NCBI GenBank assembly: GCA_012295275.1
Contig: CM022665.1
Span: forward strand, 35,668,022-35,732,021
Length of the DNA stretch: 64,000 bases
Source of the DNA: Chrysomallon squamiferum
Lineage: Eukaryota > Mollusca > Gastropoda > Neomphalida > Peltospiridae
Reading direction: 5' to 3'
In this document: piece after piece, positions 53,754 to 61,856 of the stretch
Numbering within the stretch: position 1 is the stretch's first letter
Layout of the letters: every line of letters starts with the position of its first letter
Program-made: the position numbers and the translations under genes
The notes under the pieces: generated by a model
Databases searched by the model: none
Told to the model about the DNA's origin: nothing
Seen by the model: the letters and a program-made list of their open reading frames with translations, nothing else

Positions 53754-56700
53754 GGTAACTTCCATTAAGTAATGTGATCTAATTATTTTCTGAAGAAAGA
53801 TATACGATATTGCAGAGTTCAGTAATAATTACACAGTAACTGCATAAGAATTCTATAAAAGAATATATCTGAAACAAATATTTGCATTATCTCACTAAAT
53901 TAATACAGATTTAGATTGACCTAAGAACTATGGGAACTGCAGTCTGTAATAAAACAAAAAGACAAATTAATTTGACAGATTTCTTACTTCTGCAATTTAA
54001 TGTAGCAGAATTTTATACTAACAACACTTATAGCTATAGTATAATCACTAGAATTTGCAGTGTTATCTTATTGCATGCATGTTTCATAGGATCTCGTGGA
54101 GTACACACCCAAGCTAGGATTTAACAATATGACTGAGGAGGAGGAGGTGAGTTTTGCATGCTCAGAGCTATCAGTGGTGGACTGATGATTAAAATAACGG
54201 TACATGGATTAAAGATTTTGTTTGCAATATAATAATGTTGATAACATTTATGAGTGGAAGAAGATACTGTTGATGAATAAAGAAATGTAGTAATTTGTAA
54301 GAAGTAGTAGAAAATCATGCATTTTTCAGTCCACCTGTGATAGTTTGTCCATGATTTTTCTTAGAAACTTAAATATTAAATACATAATTAAAACAAGAAA
54401 ATAGCATTTACAGATTGATAGTTATCATATTGTTGTATACTTTTAATATTATTTAAGATGGCAGTGAAGTTAGTAGATTTTATTTCTTCAGTAATTTTAC
54501 ATAGTTTTCCAAATGGATTTACATATTCTTTCAGAGTTTATTAATCAGTCTTAGGAATAACAATATAGTTATTCTTTTATAGATAGTTTCATCTGAAAAG
54601 TACTAATTAATTTCGTTTTCATGTCTAAGTCAAATGTGTTAACTTCTTTCTTTAAGAAATTATAAGAAAATTGTTGGCATTTTTTTCAGAATTAATGATA
54701 TTCAATGTATATAAAAATATTTACACCGTGTTTGTCTTCTTTGATGATTTTTATTTTTTGTACAGAATACTACTGATAATTTTATATAAATATTTCATAA
54801 AGCTTGCCTATTTGCTGGATATTTTAAATGTTTAGTTTAGATTGTGTATAATCAGTGTTTTTGTATTTAACATTTCACAATGTAATAATGGTTTATGCAC
54901 CAACAAACCTTGTAATAATTTGCATGACAGTCTAATAGAGTAGTGAACAGAACATTTGTATAAATTTGTAATTTGCTTTTATTAACATCTCACTCTAATC
55001 TGAAATATTTTGAAATGTTGGTATACAAATGGAATTTTGGGGGAATTGATGTCATACAGATGCATAAATTGGCTTGAAAGATTTAGGTTTTACTTCTTTT
55101 GTTATTTTATTGCATGTGTGATGTTGTCTTGGTTTTAAATAAATTTTAAAATATATCTATGTTAAAGGATTCATTATTGTAAGTATTAGCTGAATGCATA
55201 GGATAACTGGTTTATTTATAAGATGGAATATATTTCATTAGTGGCAAAAATTTAATTATATTAAAGTGGCAGGGAAGAATATTATATGTTTTAATTAAAC
55301 AGATTATTTGTTATTATTGATGTAACTGTAACAATTGTTAAAGGTTAATTAAAGATTGTCAGAATAATCTCAAATGTATTTTCATCATGTTAGTATTTCA
55401 ATGTAATAGCTATATAGGTTTAAAATGTTTATATACTTAATATTTCTGGCAGTCACCTTAAACTGGACTAAAACACAGTGTAAATATCAAATTTTACCAA
55501 GTTATAGAATTATCAAATATTCAAAAAATAAATTTTTTGTCAATCTCTTTTATAGATGTATCATTATTTTAATCCTTTTATGTCAAAATTAAAAAGTAGC
55601 ATTAAATTGTTTGAAATTAAGAATATAAAAACATTTAATAAATTATTTTTATTATTAAAATTGTATTGAAAATATAAAAATGTGGACTAAAATTCTTCTT
55701 TGCTAAAACAGTGAAATGCAGTTAGAGCTGACAACAAAAATATTATTTGCACATTATTTTATGTTTAGTAATGAATATTATATTTTGTTGTAGGATCCTA
55801 GACAACGGTTTCAAGCTGCTGTAGCTAGTACTTCAGTCCAAAATGCTGTAACAACCTCTTTAAAGAAAGCTTCAATAGAGCGCCAGAATGCTATTACATC
55901 ACAGTCTTCTCTGTCCAGAGAAAACTCAACACTTTCAAGAGAAAATTCGTCTGAAATGTAAGATCAGTCTAATTAGAATTTATAAATGCTTTTTCTTCAT
56001 TTTAATATTACATGTATTAAAACATGTATTTTGTCTGTTTCCAAACTGTTCTGAAAGTGTTATCAGATCTTCATAAAATTAACTAATGTTATATTTTGAC
56101 AGAAAATTAGATGACTTATTATCCGTAAAAACCTAAATATTGGTTTAGTTTTATGTTGTTTTTTGTTCCTCTATACATTTTATTGATTGTATAAAATCAT
56201 TTCTAATTTCTTATTTTAATTTCATAATTTATTTTCAAACTCATTACATTTTAATGTTGAAATATTTTTTCATATTGTTACTGCAGAGCTAAAGAACAGG
56301 GTGGCAGTTCGGCATCCCCAAGCAAGCAAAGCTCTCAGGAAGAGGAAGCATATCAGAAAGGGTAAGTTTCTTTTGCTGTCTGATTAGATGAGACAATAGA
56401 GGTAGTAATATAGTTTGTATTTAATTCATTACTCATATTTAATAACATACCTTAGTGCATTTATCAGTGATGTTAATAATTTTTAACACTTTTATTTATT
56501 TATTAGTATGATTATTTATTTTATTATTATTATTTTTTTATTTTTATTTTTATTTTTTTTTTTTTTCATTGTTTAGTTATGAGGATGGAATAAAAACTAA
56601 GCTTGGGAAAGAACTAAATGAGCTAAAAGAACAGCAAAATACAATTGGTAATAATATTGAGGAAGTCATGGAAAAAATAGAAAAATCTGAAGAGGAAGAA

Positions 56701-57278
56701 TTTCAAGAGTAAGTTATCCCTGATTATTACATGAAGTTCAAGTTATTTTGGTTAATAAACATATATTTGTTAATAATGGCAATTATTAGATGTCATACAC
56801 CGTAAATGGATTAAAATTCAATGATATATTTCTTGTGTAATGATATAGTAAAGAACCAAAGAAATAATGAAAGAAAATATCCACCAATTCATGCGTAACC
56901 TACTTTTACTGAATAATCACCCTTCTTTAGACAGGGAAGCACATACTGTTGTATTTGATTATCCATAGGTGGGAAACTGTCTCTCTTTATAAAAAATATA
57001 TAATAAAAACAAAAGTAATAATGATGAATTTAGAATAAATCTTTTTATTCATTTTTTTCAGAAGAAACGAAAGTTCTGTCACTCGAATAATCAGTGAGTT
57101 CCAGGAGACTGTGTTGTCAGTGTCATTAGAACATCCAATGTACACACTGCGCTTCATAGTGGCTTGCACTATTTTTATAATTGCTGTTTACATGGTTATT
57201 CTAACCTTTCTGACTGGCACAGCGAGAGGAATGGAGATTCATATGCGTCATCATTACTATGGAATGCCACCTGTGTGA
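11356..57278 (+). CDS. IRAG1/IRAG2-like: IRAG/LRMP (MRVI1-domain) family membrane protein with KASH5-like EF-hand N-terminus and KASH-like C-terminus
   Basis: I assembled 42 coding exons by splice consensus and phase; together they give exactly 5,598 coding bases (1,865 residues plus stop) with every junction in frame. The start is ATG 11406 (A at -3); the exon opens at an acceptor, 11356, so a 5' non-coding exon lies upstream. No in-frame stop separates 11356 from the ATG, so a longer N-terminus is possible. Approximate order by residue: acidic leader 1-190; degenerate EF-hand pair 190-265; coiled coil 343-485; linker 487-646; coiled coil 646-865; Ser/Thr-rich 877-1364; MRVI1 domain 1437-1587; basic/Ser linker and coiled coil 1587-1815; membrane segment about 1824-1844; tail ending MPPV. 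IRAG1 and IRAG2/LRMP are ER/nuclear-envelope tail-anchored proteins that bind IP3 receptors; IRAG1 is a cGMP-kinase substrate. KASH-type tails bind SUN proteins in the perinuclear space. This protein is more than twice the vertebrate length. The family call is firm; details of some small exons are not. Confidence 0.9.
12647..15548 (+). CDS. IRAG1/IRAG2-like: Large gene, exons 3-9: first coiled coil
   Basis: Exons 12647-12762, 13312 or 13317-13416, 13871-14039, 14249-14326, 14615-14671, 15106-15165 and 15484-15548. From LEELTELQIALKEENEELKM onward the product is a heptad-rich Leu/Glu/Lys coiled coil. Many exons are whole multiples of three bases with phase 0 borders (78, 57 and 60 bases), a layout that lets exons be skipped without a frameshift. 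The donor at 13417 (GTATGT) is needed for frame; the stronger-looking GTAAGT at 13397 would give an immediate stop. The acceptor at 13312 breaks the frame with exon 3, while 13317 restores it (see findings). Confidence 0.75.
12901..12932. repeat. 32-base T tract in intron 3
   Basis: An uninterrupted run of T in the intron before the exon with the uncertain acceptor (13312/13317). Confidence 0.9.
15731..16689 (+). CDS. IRAG1/IRAG2-like: Large gene, exons 10-12: acidic linker
   Basis: Exons 15731-15875, 16115-16288 and 16529-16689. They encode Ser/Asp/Glu-rich sequence (SESGSGSVHNTS, then DLWTDLDIEADEEDV) with a few Cys residues (SCSCRN, KCQYCTD) but no recognisable zinc-binding arrangement. 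The region separates the two coiled coils and is probably disordered. Confidence 0.75.
17093..28218 (+). CDS. IRAG1/IRAG2-like: Large gene, exons 13-20: second coiled coil
   Basis: Exons 17093-17130, 17258-17409, 19575-19696, 25805-25845, 26144-26205, 26568-26660, 27575-27676 and 28134-28218. The helix opens with YKKLVTILCRLEAENEKLQK and continues through LEQIKSQLAESSEGLEEK, LQETLEREKQICTELE and LKNKIAKEIDSLKSRL, typical of a long parallel coiled coil. The last exon ends in a His/Pro/Ser-rich break (QHHPSTHAPSSPLV). Exon 13 (38 bases) and exon 16 (41 bases) are small but both are required by phase. The intron between exons 15 and 16 is the largest in the gene. Confidence 0.8.
17410..19574 (+). 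other. Intron 14
   Basis: 2.2 kb of AT-rich intron with short A-rich runs (about 17620-17670, 18495-18535). No exon, RNA gene or mobile element was recognised. Confidence 0.6.
19995..20150 (+). mobile_element. Decayed SINE fragment of a family common in molluscs
   Basis: CAAAGGCTGTTGTATGGTGTG (near 20060), then TGCATGTAAAAGATCCCT directly followed by TGCTGCTAATC (near 20099-20127), recalls a tRNA-related SINE core seen repeatedly in mollusc genomes, in which CAAAGGC..TGGT.TGTGC precedes a TAAAAGATCCCTTGCTGC block at this spacing. The head and the usual 3' portion are not recognisable, so this is a truncated or heavily diverged copy. Identification is from memory of the family, without a name. 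Confidence 0.5.
21012..21038. repeat. (CA)n microsatellite
   Basis: Thirteen CA units in intron 15. Confidence 0.95.
25856..25901. repeat. (TTTTA)n microsatellite 10 bp after a splice donor
   Basis: About nine TTTTA units begin just downstream of the donor of exon 16 (GTAAGA at 25846). Length change here could affect donor use. Confidence 0.9.
28873..29644 (+). CDS. IRAG1/IRAG2-like: Large gene, exon 21: 772-bp Ser/Thr-rich exon with RRYS kinase site
   Basis: The largest exon (about 257 residues) is rich in Ser, Thr, Asp and His, with a poly-Ser stretch (TTSSSSSTSG) and acidic clusters (NENEEETDSSS). RRYS at 29286-29297 fits the Arg-Arg-x-Ser consensus of cyclic-nucleotide-dependent kinases; IRAG1 is a known cGMP-kinase substrate, so regulation by phosphorylation is a reasonable inference. 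No folded domain is recognised. The acceptor is at 28871-28872 and the donor GTAAGA at 29645. Confidence 0.85.
30420..41778 (+). CDS. IRAG1/IRAG2-like: Large gene, exons 22-27: variable linker before the MRVI1 domain
   Basis: Exons 30420-30548, 32375-32423 (or 32318-32423), 34739-34799, 37778-37872, 38203-38340 and 41564-41778. The linker carries a basic/Ser site (ARKLSTLIEED), GYATTAPFGKALEMSRRY, several Ser/Glu-rich pieces and finally SISEDFLDQLGLKE. Exon 23 has two acceptors 57 bases apart that both keep frame, giving or omitting 19 residues (see findings). The tail of exon 27 may form a short helix; the rest looks disordered. Confidence 0.75.
30549..32317 (+). other. Intron 22, pyrimidine-rich
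   Basis: The first 1 kb is rich in T/C words (TTCTTTCTTTC, and a T run at about 30649-30675), with later (TA)n runs near 31923-31940. No exon was recognised. Confidence 0.6.
32424..34738 (+). other. Intron 23
   Basis: AT-rich, with an A run and (TA)n at about 34292-34334 and a (TTTTA)n run at 34700-34721 overlapping the polypyrimidine tract of the next acceptor. A more balanced stretch at about 33040-33250 may be an old repeat, but I could not assign it. Confidence 0.55.
34800..37777 (+). other. Intron 24
   Basis: Contains an (AAT)n run passing directly into (ATT)n at about 34888-34943, which forms a long perfect inverted repeat. The remainder is plain AT-rich sequence. Confidence 0.6.
34888..34943. 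repeat. (AAT)n/(ATT)n inverted microsatellite
   Basis: About twelve AAT units are followed at once by about six ATT units, so the transcript could fold into an AU hairpin. Confidence 0.9.
38341..41563 (+). other. Intron 26
   Basis: 3.2 kb of AT-rich intron. It ends with a T tract and (ATT)n run at about 41440-41505, lying 60 bp before the acceptor of exon 27. No exon or element was recognised. Confidence 0.6.
41440..41505. repeat. T tract plus (ATT)n microsatellite
   Basis: About 26 T followed by about 14 ATT units. Confidence 0.95.
41779..46562 (+). other. Intron 27 (4.8 kb), host of a MITE
   Basis: Holds the 273-bp MITE at 45759-46031, T tracts near 45068-45097 and an (ATT)n run near 45236-45263. 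Open frames at 46207-46527 and 45179-45406 are AT-rich and lack phase-compatible splice sites, so the intron is taken as non-coding. Confidence 0.6.
45759..46031. mobile_element. Non-autonomous DNA transposon (MITE) with terminal inverted repeats and TA target duplication
   Basis: The left end CGGAAAAAATGGCAC and the right end GTGCCATTTTTTCC are inverted copies. The match extends inward for about 30 bases: a second GGAAAAA..GGCAC block on the left is mirrored by GTGCC.GTTTTTCC on the right. Both ends are flanked by TA (45757-45758 and 46032-46033). TA duplication with short inverted ends is characteristic of the Tc1/mariner/pogo superfamily. The 273-bp interior is AT-rich and has no transposase frame, so it would depend on an autonomous relative. 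Confidence 0.8.
46563..49096 (+). CDS. IRAG1/IRAG2-like: Large gene, exons 28-33: MRVI1 domain core
   Basis: Exons 46563-46781, 47064-47094, 47670-47810, 48050-48181, 48594-48691 and 49050-49096. The run LSDEEIE, FLSLSLAFKTDKLTLEQR, RDIAEKNVDQEL, RVSSRAEVFGAVQQ, RLSRAMEVMIAHVENVKR and ELEEAKKQLVEKSFG matches, in order and nearly residue for residue in places, the domain I know from IRAG1 and LRMP. This region in the family is linked to IP3-receptor association and is largely helical. The 5' border of exon 28 is the least certain part: 46563 is phase-correct but starts with a hydrophobic stretch (LLAISSIVCLWW); 46641 is also phase-correct but has a poor polypyrimidine tract. Confidence 0.9.
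49364..55957 (+). CDS. IRAG1/IRAG2-like: Large gene, exons 34-39: basic/Ser linker with micro-exons
   Basis: Exons 49364-49410, 50203-50223 (21 bases, KQHERRL), 50936-50980, 52229-52309, 54090-54146 and 55794-55957. All the exons from 50203 to 54146 begin and end at phase 0, so any can be skipped in frame. The sequence is basic and Ser-rich: KRSMS, RSRSPSPISRYK and TRRRSEIVLPRM. RRRS at 52232-52243 is another possible cyclic-nucleotide kinase site. The last exon carries a doubled SRENS motif (SLSRENSTLSRENSSE). Vertebrate IRAG proteins also have a basic Ser-rich stretch after the MRVI1 domain. The 21-base micro-exon is the least supported. Confidence 0.7.
50981..52228 (+). other. Intron 36 with 34-bp tandem repeat
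   Basis: AT-rich intron. Apart from the three-copy 34-bp repeat at 51143-51244 no structure was recognised. Confidence 0.6.
51143..51244. repeat. 34-bp tandem repeat, three copies
   Basis: Three head-to-tail units starting at 51143, 51177 and 51211, each beginning TATAA and ending TTATTTATTTG(T/A)TG, differ at only two or three positions. The near identity implies a recent expansion. Confidence 0.9.
52310..54089 (+). other. Intron 37
   Basis: Contains A-rich AAATA/AAAACA runs (about 52432-52600), a (CA)n run (about 52776-52801), a more balanced 450-bp stretch (about 52990-53440) with a perfect hairpin at 53122-53142, and an (ATT)n run (about 53719-53752). No coding exon was recognised. Confidence 0.6.
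53122..53142. repeat. Perfect 8-bp hairpin with A5 loop
   Basis: GCAGACAC and GTGTCTGC flank AAAAA. The hairpin sits in a less AT-rich part of the intron, so it may be part of an old mobile element or a structured RNA element. Confidence 0.6.
54147..55793 (+). other. Intron 38
   Basis: 1.6 kb of AT-rich sequence without recognisable exon, RNA gene or repeat array. Confidence 0.6.
56287..57278 (+). CDS. IRAG1/IRAG2-like: Large gene, exons 40-42: last coiled coil, membrane anchor and KASH-like tail
   Basis: Exons 56287-56361, 56577-56708 and 57062-57278 (stop TGA 57276-57278). After a Glu/Lys helix (LGKELNELKEQQ) comes one hydrophobic span of about 20 residues, FIVACTIFIIAVYMVILTFL, then a tail of about 24 residues ending MRHHYYGMPPV at the stop. 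A single anchor this close to the C-terminus means a tail-anchored protein with a large cytosolic part and a short luminal peptide. KASH peptides end in a Pro-rich PPPx motif that inserts into SUN trimers; here the end is MPPV, one Pro short of the consensus, with His/Tyr residues just before it. Confidence 0.9.
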
Positions 57279-57355
57279 AGAAAAAAAAAAAAAAGCTGAA
57301 AATCATAGCAGATAGGTGTTATAAAAGTATATAAGAATATAACTTTTTGTTTACG

Positions 57356-58374
57356 TCAGGGGAAAAATCAAGGGTTTGTCAGGGGCAATCAGTGTGTAAA
57401 TATGTTGAAGATTTAGTAATTAGGGATAATTAGAATCATATGAAAATCCCAAAATAACCAAAAAACAAATTGAATAATATATTATATATATCAGCGGGGA
57501 AATCAAGGATTTGTTGGGGGCAATCAAAATGTAAATATATTGAAGATTTAGTAATTAGGGTTAATTAGAATTTGTTATTAAAAAAAAAAAAAAAAAAAAA
57601 AACACAAAAAACACAAAAAAACATCACCAAAAAAAAGAAAAAAAAAAATTGTTTTCCTATTATATATATCAGGGGGGAAATCAAGGGTTTGTTGGGAGCA
57701 ATCAGTCTGTAAATATGTTGAAGATTTAGTAATTAGGGGTAATTAGAATCTTATATGTAAACTGAAAAATAAAAATAAAAACTTAAATACTATATTATAT
57801 AAATCAAGGGTTTGTTGGGGCAATCAGTATATAAATATAATGAAGATTTAGTAATTAGCATTAATTAGAATCTTTTATATAAATTTTTTAAAAATTAAAA
57901 ATTAATTATTATATAAATCAGGGGGAAAATCAGGGCTTTGTTGGGGCAATCAGTATATAATGAAGAATTAATAATTAGCATTAATTAGAATCTTCTATAT
58001 AAATTTTTTTTAAAAAACAACAAATTAAATATATTATATAAATCGGGGGAAATAAATGGGGTTTTCTTGGGGGCAATCAGTATGTAAATATAATGAAGAT
58101 TTAGTAATTAGAATCTTACAAAAAAAACCCAACAAATTGAATATTATATTATATAAATCAGGGGGAAAATCAAGGGTTTGTTGGGGGCAATCATTGTGTG
58201 TAAATATAATGAAGATTTAGTAATTAGGGGTAATTAGAATCTTCTATTTAATAAAATAAAAACATTTTTATCCTTTATTTTTTTATTTTTTTGCTTTATA
58301 AATTTATATCAGGCATAATCAAGGGTTTGTTTGGTAAATGTATTCAAAATTTTGTAATTAGGGGTAATTAGAAT
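57356..58374 (+). repeat. Minisatellite array, eight imperfect units of about 115-180 bp
   Basis: Units start near 57356, 57491, 57669, 57804, 57918, 58043, 58158 and 58309. Each carries TCAGGGGGAAATCAAGGG, a TTTGTTGGGGGCAATCAGT block, then GAAGATTTAGTAATTAGGGG and TAATTAGAATCTT. Units are separated by A-rich spacers of varying length. It starts about 80 bp after the stop of the large gene, so it probably lies in its 3' UTR. Confidence 0.9.
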
Positions 58375-58487
58375 TTTTTTTTTTTTTTATTCTTTGAAAA
58401 AAAAATCTTTACTGCTACAAAAACAAGTTACTGTTTTTTTCTTTTAATCACAAGTTTTTAAAAAAGAAAAGACCGTAGAATGAAATA

Positions 58488-58594
58488 AAAAAATCATTAC
58501 TTACATATGTATTGTCAAAACCTTGATTTTGATATGATAAATTACAAAATATTTATCACCTTTATCTTAAAAAAGGAGGAAGTCTTATATTTAA

Positions 58595-58626
<32 letters not shown>

Positions 58627-59560
58627 TATATATATATATTCTAAAATAAAATTTAAACAAAATGAAAATTGCTCAGTTATTCATCTTAAAAAAAAAAGAA
58701 AAAAAAAATTTAAGCAAATATGATTTTATAAAACATTTCTACACTTCTGTCTTCCACAAAAAAAAAATAAATAAATAAAAAGCAGCCTTACTTTGACATA
58801 TATTATTGAAATCTTGCTTTTTGTGGTATAACTGTAAAAGAAATAATAATGATTGTATGTCTCCTTAAAAAGAAAGAAGATATTTATTACCTTAAAGGTA
58901 AATTTTTATTTTCATGGTATATTTTTTTAAAAAGCCTTATTTTGAATTGTCCAAATCTTTTGTTATGGTATAACTGTAAAATAAATAATAATGACTGTAC
59001 ACTTTTAGTCTTCCTTTAAATATATTTATTTATTGTGACTTTTTTCTTCCTGTAAATATACTTATTATGCCTTTTTTTGCCTTCCATTAAATTTATTAAA
59101 ACATAAAAAACTTGATATATAAAACAGAAATTTATTACCTTGATGAATTTTGATTTTGATGGTATATTATTTATTTTTTAAAGAAAGCCTTACTTTGTCA
59201 TATAGTCAAAATCTCGATTTTTATGGTATAACTGAACGAAATAATAATTGTACATTTTAACTCTTCCTTTAAATGCATTTATTTATTGTGACTATATATA
59301 TTTATTTATTTTTTAAATTGATATAAAACAGATTTATTACCTTAACATGTAAATTTTATTTTATTAATATTTTGATTTTTTTAAAGCCTTAATTTGACGC
59401 ATATTGTCAAAATTTTGATTTATAAAAAAAACAAAAAAACAAAAAAACATTTATGGTGCAACCATAAAAGAAATTAGTGTACTTTCACTCTTTATTCATG
59501 ATTTTTTTCTTGCATTTTTTTGTTGTGATTTTTACAAAAATACATTTTTGTTTCACCTAA
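58488..59560 (+). repeat. Second imperfect tandem array, four to five units of about 150-250 bp
   Basis: The shared core runs AGCCTTACTTTG, ATATTGTCAAAATCTTGAT, TTATGGTATAACTG, AAATAATAAT and TGTACACTTT, often followed by CTTCCTTTAAAT and TTTATTACCTT. Core starts lie near 58784, 58933, 59187 and 59385, with a weaker unit near 58493. It is unrelated in sequence to the array just upstream. Confidence 0.75.
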
Positions 59561-60888
59561 TTCAGTGCTTCAGGTACTTTAATTTTGTCAATACTGTTAC
59601 AAAATCTGGTTATTATATAACCAGTTGTAACATTTATCATTTTAGTCTGTGTAAACTATTACCAGTATTTTGTTTCATTTTAAGTCCAAAAAATCTGTAA
59701 TATTATGTTTCTAATGTATGTTCCCACACCCTCTATTAACTAAATTAAAATCTTATTTGTTTTAATCATGACTTTGTTATTTTTAATAAGAAACATGATT
59801 TCAAGTTGCCTAGATAATAAAAATTAAATATTCAGTTATTCTGGTTTAGACGTTTCTGCCAGTTTGTATTTGCTTTTCCCATTTTAGAAAAAATATATAT
59901 ATTTCAATAAGAAATCTTTAAAAATGATAAAAACAAAGAGAAAAAAAATGTACACAAATGGAAGTAAATAAATAAATAAATAAATAAAGTACAAATGGTA
60001 ATTATTTTCAAGCTGAATGAAAAGTATAGATGGTTTGTACAAAAATCCAGCACCTCCTAGTTTATCAATATAATTGGTTTTCCTTAAAACAACACTACTA
60101 AATGCACTGCAGAGGTTATCATCTGGAGAAAGAAACTAGTTTATTTAAGCAAAAGTAGCAGGGGTTCTAATGCAGACTTAAGGCTATCTGGTAAAAAGGT
60201 TTAGAAATGCTTGTGACAACAAAACGCACGCAGTGCCTAATCTGTATTATATGAAAACAAAGTAATTCAAACAGTCACTTAACTAAATGCATTACAGTCT
60301 TTGCTTTTAAGGATTATAGTACCTAAATATTTTTCCACCTTTCAGATTCACATCTTCATTGTATATTCTAAGAGATATATTGTAAGGTCATGTTAATTGC
60401 AAAATTAATGAAAACATTTGCAAATTCAGTTTTTAAATATTTTTAGTAATCTTTGGAACTTTTGAAAATAATTGTTGACCAACAATAAAATATAACCGGG
60501 TTATGTTACATAAATGGGTGGCAGTACAAATATTTTTAATACAAAAACATTTGTTCTTAACTGTTCTAAATCCTGACATCTGCAAAATCAAACTCATTGC
60601 ATCTTATCAAAAACCAATAATCAAAAATGCAAATCATGCTAAAACTGTCAAAAATGTTAAGGCACATTCAAATAATTTAGAAAAAAAGATTTTTTTTGTT
60701 TTTATTTTTTATTTTACAAGTATATATATATTGATCAACATCTTTGGCAAGTTTCTGTAATTGTTGTCAACCAGCTAAAGATAATCTGACAATCATGATT
60801 TATATACACATCTTGTTCGAGTCTATGAAAACAAACATTCAAAGCACCAGAATGAACACTAAACATGCAGAATGGCATCCTATACATC

Positions 60889-60890
<2 letters not shown>

Positions 60891-60923
<33 letters not shown>
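60891..60923. repeat. (TC)n microsatellite
   Basis: About 16 TC units. Arg/Glu-repeat and Ser/Leu-repeat frames over it are artefacts. Confidence 0.95.
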
Positions 60924-60925
<2 letters not shown>

Positions 60926-61856
60926 ATATAGACACATACACCCGTATGCACACCAAGTCACCACAATTTTAATAGATTATCAATGACAACTGCACAAGCT
61001 TGAGAAAGCAATTAAATCTAATGGTTTAACATTAAAGAAATATTCAGTAATAAAAACAATATTACAAGTCAATCTAGGTTTACTGTTCTGAAAGTTTTTT
61101 AGCAAGTGAATTTTAAGGTTTTTGAAACAATCAGCAAGAATTTCCATGATCAATACTCCACCACTATTACATACCATTCCAACACAAATAGCACCTATAC
61201 ATTAACTACAAAATCTGAAATTTCAGCCATATGTAGTTTATTTTACATTGTTCACACAATATTTGTCACTTCCATTCAAATGTGTACTGTTCTGTAAAGA
61301 ATGCATACACATTCATATATATGTACAATCAGAAAAACATAGATTAATAATGAAAAACAATAAGAAAAAAATTGACATGAAACAAAGTTGCACTTTCGTC
61401 ACAGCCTGGGGTTAAGAATTAACAACAAAATAGCACAGTCTATCAAGCATTCCACAATATCACTGGTCATTAGACCTGCACATTGACTATCACCAATTTT
61501 TTAATTTTTTTTTTAATTTTTTTTATAATAGCCCACTCCAAACTGATAATATCATTTGAAACTTAAAACTGAATATTCAGTGTTTTTTATTTAAAGCATT
61601 CTTAATCTCGTGAACTGTTTATTAATCATTAAACAAATAATTAATTAATCCTTTATTATCATCAGCCAATTTATTTTATATTTTGAAACCAAAGTTCTCA
61701 GTAAAATAAATTTTACCTTTAGATAGCATTACCTGTTATTTAGCAATCAGTTTTTATGTACTGTATAACAGTAATTAAAACAACTGTATTTAAGTTTGAT
61801 CACAATCATATTAGGGTTTGGAGTAGGGATCACAGTCTGAACAATGTACAACAGTC

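Larger units (their letters stand above)
57279..61856. other. Convergent 3' region between the large gene and WEE1
   Basis: 4.6 kb contains the 3' UTRs of both genes. It opens with an A run just after the stop (57286-57292), then two tandem arrays (57356-58374 and 58488-59560), T runs near 58590-58619 and a (TC)n run at 60891-60923. AATAAA on the plus strand occurs at 57768-57773 and elsewhere, but in this sequence it is too common to fix the cleavage site. Open frames here are short and unsupported. Confidence 0.5.

Noticed and set aside
57356-59560. CRISPR-like array of repeats and spacers
   Set aside because: Units are long, imperfect and unequally spaced, and the window is eukaryotic; it is minisatellite DNA.
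60735-60986. Frames with Arg/Glu and Ser/Leu repeats
   Set aside because: Caused by the (TC)n microsatellite.
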